64,000 bases of DNA from Lysinibacillus xylanilyticus (GCF_001183605.1 NZ_LFXJ01000002.1:2501-66500), one strand, 5' to 3'; shown: positions 12,026 through 22,501, numbered from the stretch's first letter. Program-made: numbers and translations. The notes: generated from the sequence alone by a model not told the origin.

Positions 12026-12831
12026 AACAACTTACGCAAATAGGCGCAACAACACAAGAAGCGATCTCATTGGCGTTACAGAAACTTGGCAAAACCCGTG
12101 AACAAGTAGATGTTGAAGTTTTACAAGAAGGTAAAAAAGGATTTTTAGGTTTTGGGGCACGATCTGCAGAAGTTCGTGTAACAGTAAAAGAAGTACAGGT
12201 TCGACCAACAATTGAAGCAGAAAAAGCTGAACAGCAAAATATGACTCAATTTGACGAACCAACAGTAATAGATGATGTTGAAACAAGAAGTTCACAAGTT
12301 TCTGAACAACCAAGTGATATCGAAGCTGTTCAACAAATCGTAGAGGCACAAAAAGAGGAAGAAGAAACCTCAGTAAATCCAATTGAAGAAGCAAAGGCTT
12401 ATTTAGTAAATATTGCTGAACAATTGGATATTCATGATCTTGAGGTTGAAACGACACGTGAAGGGAAATATGTATTATTTCAACTAAAAAGCGAGAAAGC
12501 TGCACTGCTTATAGGGAAACGTGGTCAAACATTGAATTCCCTGCAACAATTAACACAACTTGTGTTAAATAAAAGTGCCAAGCAATTCTTAATGGTGAAA
12601 TTAGACGTAGAAAACTATCGTGAACGTCGTCAAGTAGCTTTGGAGTTACTGGCAGATCGTATGGCGGATAAAGCACTTCGCTTAAATCAGCGTGTGACAT
12701 TTGAGCCAATGCAGTCGTACGAGAGGAAAATTATTCATAATCAATTAGCAAATCGCTTTGATATTGAAACATACTCAGAAGGAACGGAGCCTAATCGTTA
12801 TTTAGTCATTGAACCTGTAAAGAACGGTTAA
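12022..12831 (+). CDS. jag: RNA-binding protein Jag (KhpB)
   Basis: The 269 residues comprise an N-terminal Jag domain (VLQEGKKGFLGFGARSAEV), an acidic Gln/Glu-rich linker, a KH domain with GKRGQTLNSLQ, and a C-terminal R3H domain. The GTG start overlaps the spoIIIJ stop (GTGA), showing translational coupling. KhpB is an RNA chaperone that partners KhpA and influences cell elongation in related Firmicutes. A terminator follows. Confidence 0.94.
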   Translation: MKQLTQIGATTQEAISLALQKLGKTREQVDVEVLQEGKKGFLGFGARSAEVRVTVKEVQVRPTIEAEKAEQQNMTQFDEPTVIDDVETRSSQVSEQPSDIEAVQQIVEAQKEEEETSVNPIEEAKAYLVNIAEQLDIHDLEVETTREGKYVLFQLKSEKAALLIGKRGQTLNSLQQLTQLVLNKSAKQFLMVKLDVENYRERRQVALELLADRMADKALRLNQRVTFEPMQSYERKIIHNQLANRFDIETYSEGTEPNRYLVIEPVKNG

Positions 12832-12861
12832 ACTTCGTAAAAACATACAGACAAAAATCAA

Positions 12862-12897
12862 AAGTCATTTTATCGTCATGATAAAATGACTTTTTTA
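12862..12897 (+). terminator. Terminator after jag
   Basis: AGTCATTTTATC pairs perfectly with GATAAAATGACT, followed by TTTTT. Confidence 0.9.
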
Positions 12898-12958
12898 TGT
12901 TGTTGAAAAACAAGATGGTTAAGGGAACCTTTGTGAATGTTGTGGTGCTTCAGATGAG

Positions 12959-13084
12959 GGTTATTTCCGTTCCAGGCTACTCGTTTTCATGTGGGCGAGC
13001 GTCGAGCTGCTTCCTCGACTGTACTCCGTGCAGGGTTTCGTCTGTCTTGCTTTCCCACGGGAGTCGAGTAGCCTTCCACCATTC
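12959..13084 (-). repeat. Intergenic repeat, family A, long copy
   Basis: Read on the minus strand it begins GGTGGAAGGCTACTCGACTC and ends GTAGCCTGGAACGGAAATAA. The two ends are inverted relative to each other (GGCTACTCG/CGAGTAGCC), so the whole element can fold as a long hairpin. Related pieces occur at 13294, 28093, 36011 and 43948. It is more GC-rich than its surroundings and holds no convincing gene. Confidence 0.7.
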
Positions 13085-13293
13085 AGCGATAGTGTAGAAC
13101 TTTAATAAGTTTTAATTCAAAAGTGAACACTATATCTATTTAACATAATCGAAAAGAAAAGACTTATAACAGTGACACAATTGTACACCAATTATTACTG
13201 CCACTGAGCTTTCGCACAGAGAACATTGCTGAAGTTTTTATTTCATCACTATAAATTTTGAGTGACATGCAGAAGATATATGCCTAGTGAAGT

Positions 13294-13422
13294 GGTTGAT
13301 TGGAGTGGAGACTGAGCGACTCCTTGGGGATCAGCGAATAGAGGAACGAAGGCTAAAACCATCACATCCTGTGATAACGCCTTACGAAAATCAACCTCTC
13401 GTTTTGCCGAAGAGCCATACTT
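13294..13422 (+). repeat. Mosaic intergenic repeat, family A
   Basis: The left part (TTGATTGGAGTGGAGACTG) matches 19036 onward. The middle (CATCACATCCTGTGATAACG) matches about 19100 and 36745. The right end (ATCAACCTCTCGTTTTGCCG) matches the reverse complement of 43948-43985. Confidence 0.65.
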
Positions 13423-13474
13423 CTAGCATTCGCAATTCTTGTCGAAATACGTGCTATAATGTAAAGCTCTCTTA

Positions 13475-13578
13475 TTATCCACAGTTGGAAATTATCCTTA
13501 CTTTAGATTTTGCAGAAAATATGTTAGTCTAAGGTGTTAGTAAGTATTGGTCGGTTTTATTTATCCACATGTGGATAA
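13475..13578. promoter_or_regulatory. Three DnaA boxes upstream of mnmE
   Basis: A perfect TTATCCACA at 13475 is followed by the 18 bp palindrome TTATCCACATGTGGATAA at 13561-13578, which is two perfect boxes head to head. The palindrome ends a few bases before the mnmE ribosome-binding site, so DnaA bound there could block expression as well as titrate DnaA. Confidence 0.88.
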
Positions 13579-13596
13579 CGTTAAGGAGGTCATTAG

Positions 13597-14982
13597 ATGG
13601 AGTTCGATACAATTGCTGCAATATCCACACCTATGGGTGAAGGAGCTATTGCTATTGTTCGTTTAAGTGGGGACGAAGCAGTCGCGATTGCAGATAAAAT
13701 ATTCAGATCGCCTGGTGAGAAAAGTTTAACTACGAAGGCTTCACATACAATTCATTATGGACATTTGGTCGATCCAAAAACAAATGAGATTGTTGAGGAA
13801 GTAATGCTGTCTTTAATGCGCGGACCTAAAACATTCACTCGTGAGGATGTAATAGAAATTAACTGTCACGGGGGACTAGTTTCGGTGAACCGTGTATTAA
13901 AGCTAGCATTAACAAATGGAGCAAGACTCGCAGAACCAGGTGAATTTACAAAACGCGCATTCTTAAATGGACGCATCGATTTATCACAGGCTGAAGCAGT
14001 CATGGATTTAATAAGAGCAAAAACTGATAGAGCGATGAATGTTGCGTTGGGACAAATGGATGGTAAACTATCGCGTTTAATTGGTGACTTACGCCAAGCA
14101 TTACTAGAGACATTAGCGCAAGTAGAGGTTAATATAGATTATCCGGAGTATGATGATGTAGAAGAGATGACAGTACCAGTATTAGTAGAAAAATGTACAT
14201 GGGTACGAAATGAAATTATTAAACTTCTGCAAACATCTTCTCAGGGGAAAATATTACGAGAGGGTCTATCAACTGTTATTTTAGGCCGCCCAAACGTTGG
14301 GAAATCTTCTCTTTTAAATAGTTTAGTACAGGAGAATAAGGCTATTGTGACAGATATAGCGGGTACAACTCGTGATATTATAGAAGAGTACGTGAATGTA
14401 CGTGGTGTTCCTCTTCGTTTAGTCGATACTGCTGGTATTCGAGAGACAGAGGATATCGTCGAACGAATTGGTGTTGAACGTTCACGTGAGGCGTTGCGTG
14501 GCGCAGATTTAATTTTATTTGTTTTAAACTACGCAGAGGAATTGACTGCCGAGGATGAGCGTCTATTCGAAACAATTCAAGCGATGGATTACATCGTTAT
14601 TGTCAATAAAACAGATCTACCGCAAAAAATTGATGTAGCTCGCGTTAAAGAGCTAGCCGGCAATCATCGCGTTGTGACAACTTCTCTTTTACAGGAAGAG
14701 GGTATCACAGAGCTAGAGGAAGCGATTGCCGCGTTATTCTTTGAAGGGCAAATTGAAGCGGGCGATTTAACATATGTTTCAAATGCAAGACATATTGCAT
14801 TACTTCATCAAGCACAAGCAACGGTCGAGGATGCATTAGCTGGAGCACAAGCTGGTGTACCTGTTGATATGGTGCAAATAGATGTTACAAGAACATGGGA
14901 AATTCTTGGTGAAATTATCGGCGACACAGTACAAGAAAGCCTAATCAATCAGTTATTTTCACAGTTCTGCTTAGGAAAATAA
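13597..14982 (+). CDS. mnmE: tRNA modification GTPase MnmE
   Basis: MnmE works with MnmG to modify the wobble uridine of certain tRNAs. The 461 residues show an N-terminal folate-binding domain, a helical domain interrupted by a G domain with [20 protein letters not shown] and NKTDLP, and the C-terminal catalytic FCLGK. The ATG follows AAGGAGGT. It is 28 bp upstream of mnmG and probably cotranscribed. Confidence 0.97.
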   Translation: MEFDTIAAISTPMGEGAIAIVRLSGDEAVAIADKIFRSPGEKSLTTKASHTIHYGHLVDPKTNEIVEEVMLSLMRGPKTFTREDVIEINCHGGLVSVNRVLKLALTNGARLAEPGEFTKRAFLNGRIDLSQAEAVMDLIRAKTDRAMNVALGQMDGKLSRLIGDLRQALLETLAQVEVNIDYPEYDDVEEMTVPVLVEKCTWVRNEIIKLLQTSSQGKILREGLSTVILGRPNVGKSSLLNSLVQENKAIVTDIAGTTRDIIEEYVNVRGVPLRLVDTAGIRETEDIVERIGVERSREALRGADLILFVLNYAEELTAEDERLFETIQAMDYIVIVNKTDLPQKIDVARVKELAGNHRVVTTSLLQEEGITELEEAIAALFFEGQIEAGDLTYVSNARHIALLHQAQATVEDALAGAQAGVPVDMVQIDVTRTWEILGEIIGDTVQESLINQLFSQFCLGK

Positions 14983-15010
14983 TTTTATTAAAGAAAGGAA
15001 GATACGAGCT

Positions 15011-16906
15011 ATGCCAACAAATTATGAGGCAGGCACGTTTGATGTTATCGTAATTGGCGCAGGTCATGCAGGTTCTGAAGCTGCACATGCTGCTGCCAAA
15101 ATGGGTGCTAACACACTGATGTTAACAATCAATTTAGATATGATTGCATTTATGCCATGCAATCCTTCCATTGGTGGTCCGGCCAAAGGAATCGTAGTAC
15201 GAGAAATTGACGCATTAGGTGGCGTCATGGGGAAAGTTATTGATAAAACGCATATTCAAATGCGTATGTTAAATACAGGGAAAGGTCCTGCTGTGCGTGC
15301 ATTACGTGCACAAGCGGACAAAGTTTTATACCAACAAGAAATGAAACGCATCTTGGAGGAAACTGAAAACTTGACAATTCAGCAAGGAATGGTTGAAGAG
15401 CTAATAATTGAAGACGGGGAAGTAAAAGGTGTTATTACACAAATTGGTGCTATATACCGCGCTAAAACAGTTGTTATCACAACAGGTACATTCCTTCGTG
15501 GTGAAATCATTATTGGTGACGTAAAGTATTCAAGTGGGCCTAACAACCAACAACCGTCAATTCGTTTAGCTGATAACTTAAAAGAGCTTGGTTTTGACCT
15601 TGTGCGTTTTAAAACAGGTACTCCACCACGAGTGAATAACCGTACAATTGATTATGATAAAACAGAGATTCAACCAGGAGATGATGTTCCACGTGCATTC
15701 AGCTTTGAAACAACTGAATTCATCATGGATCAGCTACCTTGCTGGTTAACTTATACAAGCCTAGAAACGCATGAAATTATTGAGGCAAACCTACATCTTT
15801 CACCGATGTACTCAGGGATGATTAAAGGTACGGGCCCACGTTATTGCCCTTCTATTGAAGACAAGGTTGTGCGATTTAACGATAAACCGCGCCACCAAAT
15901 TTTCTTAGAGCCAGAAGGTCGCAATACACGTGAAGTATATGTACAAGGTTTATCAACTAGCTTACCAGAGCATGTACAAACACGTTTACTAAAATCAATT
16001 CCTGGCTTAGAAAAAGCAGAAATGATGCGTGCTGGCTATGCTATCGAGTACGATGCAATCGTGCCAACACAATTGTGGCCAACTTTAGAAACAAAACGTA
16101 TTAAAGGTTTATATACTGCTGGTCAAATCAACGGAACATCTGGTTACGAGGAAGCGGCTGCTCAAGGCTTAATGGCTGGGATAAATGCTGCTGCTAATGT
16201 GCTCGGTAAACAAGAATTAATCTTAAGCCGTTCAGATGCTTATATTGGCGTATTAATTGATGATCTAGTAACAAAGGGAACAAATGAACCATATCGCTTA
16301 CTAACATCTCGTGCAGAATATCGTTTACTACTTCGTCATGATAACGCTGATTTACGTTTGATAGAGCTAGGTTATAATGTGGGAATGATTGCTAAAGGAA
16401 GATATGCAACATTCAATGAGAAAAAAGAGCTGATTGAAAACGAAATTGCACGTCTCCGTGAAGTTATTATTAAACCAAATGAAGCAACACAAGCTGCTAT
16501 TCGCTCTGTAGGTGGTAGTGAGCTAAAAGATGGTATCCGTGGAGCGGATTTATTAAAACGTACAGAAATGCATTATGAATTAGTTTCTTCGTTAATCCCA
16601 GCAGACATAGAGTTTTCGGATGAAGTAAAGGAACAAATTGAAATTCAGCTTAAATATGAAGGTTATATTGAAAAAGCATTGCAGCAAGTTGAAAAGCTTC
16701 ATAAAATGGAGAATAAAAAAATCCCTGAAAATATTGATTATGACGCTATTTCAGGTCTAGCAACAGAAGCTCGACAAAAATTAAAACAAGTTACACCACT
16801 TTCCATTGCCCAAGCATCGCGAATCTCTGGGGTAAACCCGGCAGATATTTCAATATTACTTGTTTATATTGAGCAAGGTAAAATCGCACGCGTCAGCGGG
16901 GAATAA
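15011..16906 (+). CDS. mnmG: tRNA uridine carboxymethylaminomethyl enzyme MnmG
   Basis: This FAD enzyme is the partner of MnmE. The 631 residues begin with the dinucleotide-binding motif [14 protein letters not shown], then [13 protein letters not shown], and contain [21 protein letters not shown]. Length is normal. AAGGAAG lies upstream of the ATG. A hairpin terminator follows, so rsmG is probably a separate unit here. Confidence 0.97.
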   Translation: MPTNYEAGTFDVIVIGAGHAGSEAAHAAAKMGANTLMLTINLDMIAFMPCNPSIGGPAKGIVVREIDALGGVMGKVIDKTHIQMRMLNTGKGPAVRALRAQADKVLYQQEMKRILEETENLTIQQGMVEELIIEDGEVKGVITQIGAIYRAKTVVITTGTFLRGEIIIGDVKYSSGPNNQQPSIRLADNLKELGFDLVRFKTGTPPRVNNRTIDYDKTEIQPGDDVPRAFSFETTEFIMDQLPCWLTYTSLETHEIIEANLHLSPMYSGMIKGTGPRYCPSIEDKVVRFNDKPRHQIFLEPEGRNTREVYVQGLSTSLPEHVQTRLLKSIPGLEKAEMMRAGYAIEYDAIVPTQLWPTLETKRIKGLYTAGQINGTSGYEEAAAQGLMAGINAAANVLGKQELILSRSDAYIGVLIDDLVTKGTNEPYRLLTSRAEYRLLLRHDNADLRLIELGYNVGMIAKGRYATFNEKKELIENEIARLREVIIKPNEATQAAIRSVGGSELKDGIRGADLLKRTEMHYELVSSLIPADIEFSDEVKEQIEIQLKYEGYIEKALQQVEKLHKMENKKIPENIDYDAISGLATEARQKLKQVTPLSIAQASRISGVNPADISILLVYIEQGKIARVSGE

Positions 16907-16929
16907 TTAAGAACAGTAAAGTGAATAAG

Positions 16930-16965
16930 AGGCGGGCATTCTTTGTGCCCGCTTCCTATTTTTAA
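16930..16965 (+). terminator. Terminator after mnmG
   Basis: GCGGGCA pairs with TGCCCGC around a short loop; a T-rich stretch follows. Confidence 0.8.
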
Positions 16966-16981
16966 TTTCTTTCAGCATTCA

Positions 16982-17080
16982 TCTCCCATCTCCATAGGTG
17001 GTGAAATGAATGTGGTTTCATTTGCAGGCCTAAGCACAAAGCCGATTCCGGACGCAATTATGCCGAGGCATAATTGATGG
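16982..17080 (+). repeat. Intergenic repeat, family B
   Basis: TCTCCCATCTCCATAGGTGG, then an AAAGCC block, then GGACGCAATTATGCCGAGGC and ATAATTGAT. The same ordered blocks occur at 36660-36843. GCAATTATGCC and GGCATAATTG form an inverted repeat. Confidence 0.7.
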
Positions 17081-17163
17081 TTTTGCTATTTTTATGTGAA
17101 CGAGTACATGCTTACAGATCCATAATAGAGGTAGTAAAGCCAGTTAGAAAAAGGAGACTTTAC

Positions 17164-17880
17164 ATGAACGAACAACAATTTATCGAGGCTCTGAAGAAAA
17201 AGGGCATTGAACTTTCTGAAAAGCAGATTGCTCAATTCAAAAAATACTTTGAGTTACTTGTTGAGTGGAATGAAAAGATGAACTTAACTGCTATTACGGA
17301 TTTAGAAGGGGTTTATTTAAAGCACTTTTATGATTCGATTAGTGCATCTTTCTATTTTGATTTTTCAAAGGTGACGACAGTTTGTGATGTTGGAGCAGGC
17401 GCTGGTTTCCCAAGTATTCCAATTAAAATCTGCTTCCCACATTTACATGTAACAATTGTCGATTCATTAAATAAAAGAATTACATTTTTAAATCATTTAA
17501 GTGATGAGTTACAATTAGATAATATGAATTTTGTACATGCCCGTGCAGAGGAATTTGCTCAAAATGCAAAATATCGTGAACAGTTTGATGTTGTAACAGC
17601 TCGTGCGGTAGCCCGATTATCTGTCTTATCGGAGTTATGTGTGCCTCTAGCAAAACAAGGTGGCTATTTTGTTGCTTTAAAAGCAGCAGCTGGCGCGGAA
17701 GAATTAAAAGATGCAAAAAAAGCATTGGCTACATTTGGGGCTGCACTAAAAGAAGAATTTTCTTTCCAGCTACCTGTTGAAGAAAGTGACCGCATTTTAT
17801 ATATCTTTGATAAAATAAAAGGAACACCGAAAAAATATCCGCGTAAACCAGGTGTACCAAATAAATCACCGATTCAATAA
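17164..17880 (+). CDS. rsmG: 16S rRNA (guanine527-N7)-methyltransferase RsmG
   Basis: The 238 residues show the S-adenosylmethionine motif [16 protein letters not shown] and [15 protein letters not shown], typical of GidB/RsmG. The ATG at 17164 is chosen because AAGGAGA lies seven bases upstream and the protein then has the family's length; earlier in-frame starts run into repeat DNA. Confidence 0.96.
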   Translation: MNEQQFIEALKKKGIELSEKQIAQFKKYFELLVEWNEKMNLTAITDLEGVYLKHFYDSISASFYFDFSKVTTVCDVGAGAGFPSIPIKICFPHLHVTIVDSLNKRITFLNHLSDELQLDNMNFVHARAEEFAQNAKYREQFDVVTARAVARLSVLSELCVPLAKQGGYFVALKAAAGAEELKDAKKALATFGAALKEEFSFQLPVEESDRILYIFDKIKGTPKKYPRKPGVPNKSPIQ

Positions 17881-17884
17881 TTAG

Positions 17885-17900
17885 TGTTTCATGTGAAACT
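17885..17900. promoter_or_regulatory. Degenerate parS-like site upstream of noc
   Basis: TGTTTCATGTGAAACT differs from the perfect parS at two positions. It sits five bases after the rsmG stop and about 160 bp before noc. Confidence 0.4.
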
Positions 17901-18060
17901 TCTCAAAGTAGAAAATATTTTTTCTATTTTGAGCATACATACTAGTTATGGATGGTTCACGCAAATGACATCTACGAACTATATACATTTTAAGAAATAT
18001 AATAAATAATAATAGAAATGAAACAGAGCAAGATAGTTACTTAAAGGTGGTGCCACTTGG

Positions 18061-18960
18061 ATGAAAAGTCCTTTTTCACGTTTTTTTGGAGGCGGGAATA
18101 AAACTGAGCCTATTGTGAAAAATGAAGTAGAACAAGCAGAGACGGTTCATGCAGCAGAAGAAGTTATAAAGCTGCCTATAGATCAAATTGTGCCTAACCG
18201 TTTTCAGCCACGTACTATTTTTGATGATGAAAAAATTGAAGAATTATCAAGAACCATTCATACGCATGGTGTAATTCAGCCAATTGTTGTACGTAAAACA
18301 GCAGAAAATCAATATGAAATCATTGCTGGTGAACGTCGTTATCGAGCAATGAAAAAGCTACAATGGACAGAAGTTCCGGCAATTATAAGAAATTTAACTG
18401 ATAAGGAAACAGCCTCTATCGCGTTAATTGAGAACCTACAGCGTGAGGAGTTAACAGCAATTGAAGAAGCTGTTGCCTATCAAAAACTATTAGAGCTGCA
18501 TGAGCTTACACAAGAAGCTCTAGCCCAACGACTTGGAAAAGGACAATCCACGGTAGCCAATAAATTACGTTTATTAAAGCTGCCTGAAGAAGTGCAGCGA
18601 GCTATTATGAAGCGTGAAATCTCTGAACGACATGCACGTGCATTAATTGCAATTAAAGATCAGCCATTACAGCTAGAAGTTTTACAACAAACGATTGAAA
18701 ATGATTGGAATGTTCGTCAGTTAGAAGAACAGATTTATTCTTTATTACATCCGGAGGCAGAAGCTCAAGAAGAAGCGGAGCCAAAGAAAGTAAAACCGAA
18801 ACGTAAGGCCATTAGTAAAGACGTACGCATTGCTTTAAATACGATTAAACAATCGTTATCTATGGTAACAAAGAGCGGTATAACAGTTAAGACTGAAGAA
18901 GAAGACACAGAGGAATATTATCAAATTACAGTGAAAATACCTAAAAAGAAAAAGTCTTAA
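18061..18960 (+). CDS. noc: Nucleoid occlusion protein Noc
   Basis: Noc is a ParB paralogue that keeps the division septum away from the nucleoid. The 299 residues begin [12 protein letters not shown], the short amphipathic membrane-binding start typical of Noc. ParB-like motifs follow ([36 protein letters not shown]), then a helix-turn-helix ([23 protein letters not shown]). The start motif, and the presence of a separate spo0J, distinguish it from ParB. AAAGGTGG precedes the ATG. Confidence 0.94.
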   Translation: MKSPFSRFFGGGNKTEPIVKNEVEQAETVHAAEEVIKLPIDQIVPNRFQPRTIFDDEKIEELSRTIHTHGVIQPIVVRKTAENQYEIIAGERRYRAMKKLQWTEVPAIIRNLTDKETASIALIENLQREELTAIEEAVAYQKLLELHELTQEALAQRLGKGQSTVANKLRLLKLPEEVQRAIMKREISERHARALIAIKDQPLQLEVLQQTIENDWNVRQLEEQIYSLLHPEAEAQEEAEPKKVKPKRKAISKDVRIALNTIKQSLSMVTKSGITVKTEEEDTEEYYQITVKIPKKKKS

Positions 18961-19035
18961 ATAGTGATTGAATTGACTTTATGACATCATCAAAGTTGAG
19001 GATGATATTTTTATAACGGTCACCATGTGTATTAA

Positions 19036-19254
19036 TTGATTGGAGCGAAGGCTGGGTGACTCCTTGGGGATTAGCAATAGAGAAACGAAGGTTAAAAGCA
19101 TCACGTCCTGTGATAGCGCCTTCGTGACCAACATCGTGTTGCCGCTTCGTTTCGCGCAGATAAAACCCTTTTGCTGCCGCTACGTTAGCACTGCGCTTTC
19201 GCACAAGAAACATCTGTTGGCCCGAGACCCTGCAGCGAAGCGGGTTTCGTCATG
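19036..19254 (+). repeat. Mosaic intergenic repeat (families A and B)
   Basis: TTGATTGGAGCGAAGGCTGG and GACTCCTTGGGGATTAGC match 13294 onward. CATCACGTCCTGTGATAGCG, then GTGACCAACATCGTGTTG, matches 36745-36790. Short frames on both strands here are not supported as genes. Confidence 0.6.
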
Positions 19255-19284
19255 ATGAAGAGCCACTTTTATATGTCTGAAAGA

Positions 19285-19326
19285 AGGAGGTATCTCAGTA
19301 ATAAATCTGAGATGTCTCCTTTTTTG
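19285..19326 (+). terminator. Terminator-like hairpin before soj
   Basis: GGAG-ATCTCAG pairs with CTGAGAT-CTCC and is followed by six T. It most likely ends the noc transcript. Confidence 0.8.
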
Positions 19327-19461
19327 CATATATTCTTAATATTTTATACAACTATTTTCTGTTTTTTTGATAGAATGAAAGTAAGATAGAGGTATTGAAT
19401 AGTGATTTTACAAATGATTTGTCAAAGTGAACCTTTGATAGATGAAAGCAGGTGCTTTTAA

Positions 19462-20223
19462 ATGGGTAGAATTATAGCAATCGCCAATCAAAAGGGTGGC
19501 GTAGGAAAAACAACGACATCGGTCAATTTGAGCGCTTGTCTAGCATACTTAGGGAAGAAAGTGCTCTTAATCGATACTGATCCACAAGGAAATACAACAA
19601 GTGGACTTGGTGTTAATAAAGGAGAACTTCAAGGATGCATTTATGATGTATTAATTGATGATGAAAACGTTGAAAATGTCATTCAACAAACTAATGTAGA
19701 AAATTTAGCAATCGTTCCAGCAACCATTTCACTAGCAGGAGCAGAAATTGAATTAGTTTCGACAATTTCCAGAGAAGTACGATTAAAGCATGCGCTTCAA
19801 GATGTAAAAGAAGACTATGATTATATTATTATTGATTGTCCGCCTTCGTTAGGACTACTAACAATTAATGCTTTAACTGCTTCGGATGCGCTTATTATTC
19901 CTGTACAATGCGAATATTACGCATTAGAGGGGTTAAGTCAGTTATTATCAACTGTACGTTTAGTGCAAAAACATTTAAATCAGCAATTATACATTGACGG
20001 TGTATTATTGACGATGCTTGATGCACGAACAAACCTAGGATTACAAGTGATTGATGAAGTAAAAAAATATTTCCAAGATAAAGTGTACAAAACAATTATT
20101 CCTCGTAATGTGCGATTAAGTGAGGCTCCAAGTCATGGGCAGCCAATTATCATTTATGACGCAAAATCAAGAGGTGCAGAAGTGTATTTAGAGATGGCGA
20201 GGGAAGTGATTAAAAATGGCTAA
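19462..20223 (+). CDS. soj: Chromosome partitioning ATPase Soj (ParA)
   Basis: Soj is a ParA-type ATPase that also acts on DnaA. The 253 residues begin with the deviant Walker A KGGVGKTTTSVNLS and include DTDPQGNTTSG and IIIDCPPSLGLLT. It overlaps spo0J by eight bases, so the pair is coupled. About 240 bp upstream lies a terminator hairpin, so it has its own promoter, which I cannot place confidently. Confidence 0.96.
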   Translation: MGRIIAIANQKGGVGKTTTSVNLSACLAYLGKKVLLIDTDPQGNTTSGLGVNKGELQGCIYDVLIDDENVENVIQQTNVENLAIVPATISLAGAEIELVSTISREVRLKHALQDVKEDYDYIIIDCPPSLGLLTINALTASDALIIPVQCEYYALEGLSQLLSTVRLVQKHLNQQLYIDGVLLTMLDARTNLGLQVIDEVKKYFQDKVYKTIIPRNVRLSEAPSHGQPIIIYDAKSRGAEVYLEMAREVIKNG

Positions 20224-21064
20224 AGGTTTAGGGAGAGGCATAGGTGCATTATTTCCTGGAGAGTCTATAGAACAAAGTGGACAAGTGGAAGAAATACAAT
20301 TAGAGCTTATCGTCGCAAATCCATTTCAGCCTCGTAAAATTTTCGATGAAGAAGCTTTACAAGAATTAGCTGACTCTATACAGGAGCATGGTATTTTACA
20401 GCCAATTGCTGTACGAAAAAAAGGACGTAAATATGAAATCGTTGCTGGAGAACGCCGTTATAGAGCAACTCAATTAGCAGGTTTAGAGGTTATTCCGGCT
20501 ATTATAAAAGAGCTATCAGATGCGCAAATGATGGAACTTGCTATTTTAGAAAATCTACAGCGTGAAGATTTGACCGTTATTGAAGAGGCTGAGGCATATC
20601 AAAGCTTAATGGAAAGCTTACATTTAACACAAGAGGAGCTATCCAAAAGATTAGGAAAAAGTAGACCGCATATAGCCAATCATGTTCGTTTACTTACATT
20701 ACCAGAGGATGTTCGTGGGTTTATGAATGATGGAACACTATCGATGGGACAAGGGCGAGCGTTACTAGGATTAAAAAATAAAAGAAGAATATCAGAAGTG
20801 GCAAACAAGGTCATTAAACAAGGTTTAAATGTACGGCAAGTTGAAATGTTAGTACACAATTTGAATGAAGAAGTTTCACGTGAAACAACTCAATCAAAGA
20901 AAAAGGATATATTTGTGGCAGCTAAAGAGTCGCAGTTACGTGATTACTTTGGAACAAATGTACAAATTAGAAAAGCTAATAATAAAGGGAAAATTGAAAT
21001 TGAATTTTACTCTGAAGATGATTTAGAACGCATTTTAGAAATATTAAATTTACAGGAAGAATAA
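20216..21064 (+). CDS. spo0J: Chromosome partitioning protein Spo0J (ParB)
   Basis: Spo0J binds parS, spreads as a CTP-dependent clamp and loads SMC. The 282 residues show ANPFQPRK, the CTP-binding motif GERRYRATQLAG, ENLQREDL and a helix-turn-helix (TQEELSKRLGKSRPHIANHVRLL). A parS site lies within its own coding region. A terminator follows. Confidence 0.96.
   Translation: MAKGLGRGIGALFPGESIEQSGQVEEIQLELIVANPFQPRKIFDEEALQELADSIQEHGILQPIAVRKKGRKYEIVAGERRYRATQLAGLEVIPAIIKELSDAQMMELAILENLQREDLTVIEEAEAYQSLMESLHLTQEELSKRLGKSRPHIANHVRLLTLPEDVRGFMNDGTLSMGQGRALLGLKNKRRISEVANKVIKQGLNVRQVEMLVHNLNEEVSRETTQSKKKDIFVAAKESQLRDYFGTNVQIRKANNKGKIEIEFYSEDDLERILEILNLQEE
20872..20887. promoter_or_regulatory. 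parS: parS site inside spo0J
   Basis: AGTTTCACGTGAAACA matches the palindrome in recF at 15 of 16 positions. B. subtilis also carries a parS within spo0J. Confidence 0.85.
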
Positions 21065-21086
21065 GAGAAATATCGATATCGTAATC

Positions 21087-21120
21087 AGAGCGCCGAAATA
21101 CAAGGCGCTCTCTATTTTTC
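21087..21120 (+). terminator. Terminator after spo0J
   Basis: AGAGCGCC pairs with GGCGCTCT, followed by a T-rich run. Confidence 0.88.
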
Positions 21121-21142
21121 TAGAGAGAAGGAAGGTTGGGAC

Positions 21143-21859
21143 GTGGTATTACTAGGAGCATTAATTAACGCATTGCTTATTATGGCAGGTTCATTAGTAG
21201 GACGTATTTTTAAAAATATTCCCGAATCGATGAAATCTACTGTATTATCGATTATTGGTTTAGCAGTTGCACTTTTAGGGATTAAAATGGGCTTTGAAAG
21301 TGATAATTTTATTATTTTAATGATAAGTTTAGTGGTAGGTACAGTAATTGGCGAGTGGTTAGATTTAGATAAGCAAATGAATAGACTTGGAAAATGGGTA
21401 GAATCTTTATTTAGTAAAAATCGTACTGATAATAATCAAATTGGGATAGCAGAAGGTTTTGTAACTGCCTCTTTAATATTTGTAGTCGGCTCTATGGGCG
21501 TCATTGGTGCGCTCGATAGTGGTCTGCGTAATGATCATAATATACTTATTACGAAAGGATTAATCGATGGATTTATATCGATAATATTAACATCTACATT
21601 AGGTATAGGAGTGCTATTATCTGCAGTACCTGTATTCGTCTATCAAGGTTTAATTGCACTTTTTGCAGGTGTAATCAGCTCTTTTATACCAGATGCTGCA
21701 CTACAAATGTTTATTCAAGAAATGACTGCTGTAGGTGGTGTTATGATTTTGGCCATTGGTTTAAATATAGCTGGCTTAACTAAGATCAAGGCTGCTAACT
21801 TGTTGCCAGGTCTCATCATTGTTGGTATTGTGGTTGCTATCTTCTATATTTTTCAGTGA
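21143..21859 (+). CDS. DUF554 family membrane protein
   Basis: The 238 residues are highly hydrophobic with about seven membrane segments. The start LLGALINALLIMAGSLVGRIF and the motif VGSMGVIGALDSGLRNDHNIL are characteristic of DUF554 (YdfK-like) proteins, whose function is not established. The start is GTG with GAAGG upstream. Its last 84 bp overlap the 3' end of the convergent yyaC gene. Confidence 0.88.
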   Translation: MVLLGALINALLIMAGSLVGRIFKNIPESMKSTVLSIIGLAVALLGIKMGFESDNFIILMISLVVGTVIGEWLDLDKQMNRLGKWVESLFSKNRTDNNQIGIAEGFVTASLIFVVGSMGVIGALDSGLRNDHNILITKGLIDGFISIILTSTLGIGVLLSAVPVFVYQGLIALFAGVISSFIPDAALQMFIQEMTAVGGVMILAIGLNIAGLTKIKAANLLPGLIIVGIVVAIFYIFQ

Positions 21860-22408
21860 GTAACGATGTGCAGCGAGCAATAAAGCTCTTGAAAGTTTTT
21901 CCGCCATTGCATAAGAAATATGAAGTCTTGTATTTTGTAAAACAAGCATTTCCATAAAGCCTCCAACATTGACTATTCCTTTAACGGAAATATCGCCGAT
22001 GGGAGGCAATTGTTTTTTTACAGCTTTTCCTGGAAAAATAGGTCCATTCTGTACAGAAATATGTCCAACGTTTTGTTCACTTCCAAGACATGCATCAATC
22101 GCAATAATGAATGGTTTTATAGTATGATTGTGTAGCTGTTGCATAGTAGTGTCTAAATTAAGAGCATGCAAAGGATTGTCTAGAGAGCCTACAATTTCAT
22201 ACGGAAAACTAACAGACTTTTTTAGGAAGCTACCTGTTAATGGCCCAAGTGTATCACCTGTACAACGGTCACTTCCAATACAACAGAAAATAAGGCGTTC
22301 ATGATGAAAGGGTATATGTTCTAAAAATAATGTACTTAACTGCCAAACAATATTTTTACTTTCATGATGAAGAGAATAAGGGAGTAGCAATTTTGGTATA
22401 GTATTCAT
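21776..22408 (-). CDS. yyaC: YyaC-type spore protein (DUF1256)
   Basis: The 210 residues include IFCCIGSDRCTGDTLGPLTG, AIDACLGSEQNVGHI and VGGFMEMLVLQNTRL, matching YyaC, which sits beside spo0J in B. subtilis and is related to the GPR spore-protease fold. The ATG at 22408 gives the family's length (about 205); an upstream in-frame start adds 27 residues without resemblance. The 84 bp convergent overlap with the DUF554 gene makes antisense interference possible. Confidence 0.9.
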   Translation of the reverse strand: MNTIPKLLLPYSLHHESKNIVWQLSTLFLEHIPFHHERLIFCCIGSDRCTGDTLGPLTGSFLKKSVSFPYEIVGSLDNPLHALNLDTTMQQLHNHTIKPFIIAIDACLGSEQNVGHISVQNGPIFPGKAVKKQLPPIGDISVKGIVNVGGFMEMLVLQNTRLHISYAMAEKLSRALLLAAHRYSLKNIEDSNHNTNNDETWQQVSSLDLS

Positions 22409-22501
22409 AAAAAAACTCACTTTCCTTTTTATTTGTAAAAAGTGCTCGATTTTTATGCAGTATACGCAAATTTTTAGCAAGTTATTCAAGAGGTGGTAAT
22501 A

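Noticed and set aside
12032..12505. 157-codon Leu-rich frame opposite jag
   Set aside because: A shadow of the Gln/Glu-rich linker of Jag on the other strand.
12897..13532. Two frames of 66 and 81 codons before mnmE
   Set aside because: Both run through intergenic repeats of family A, whose other copies do not keep a frame.
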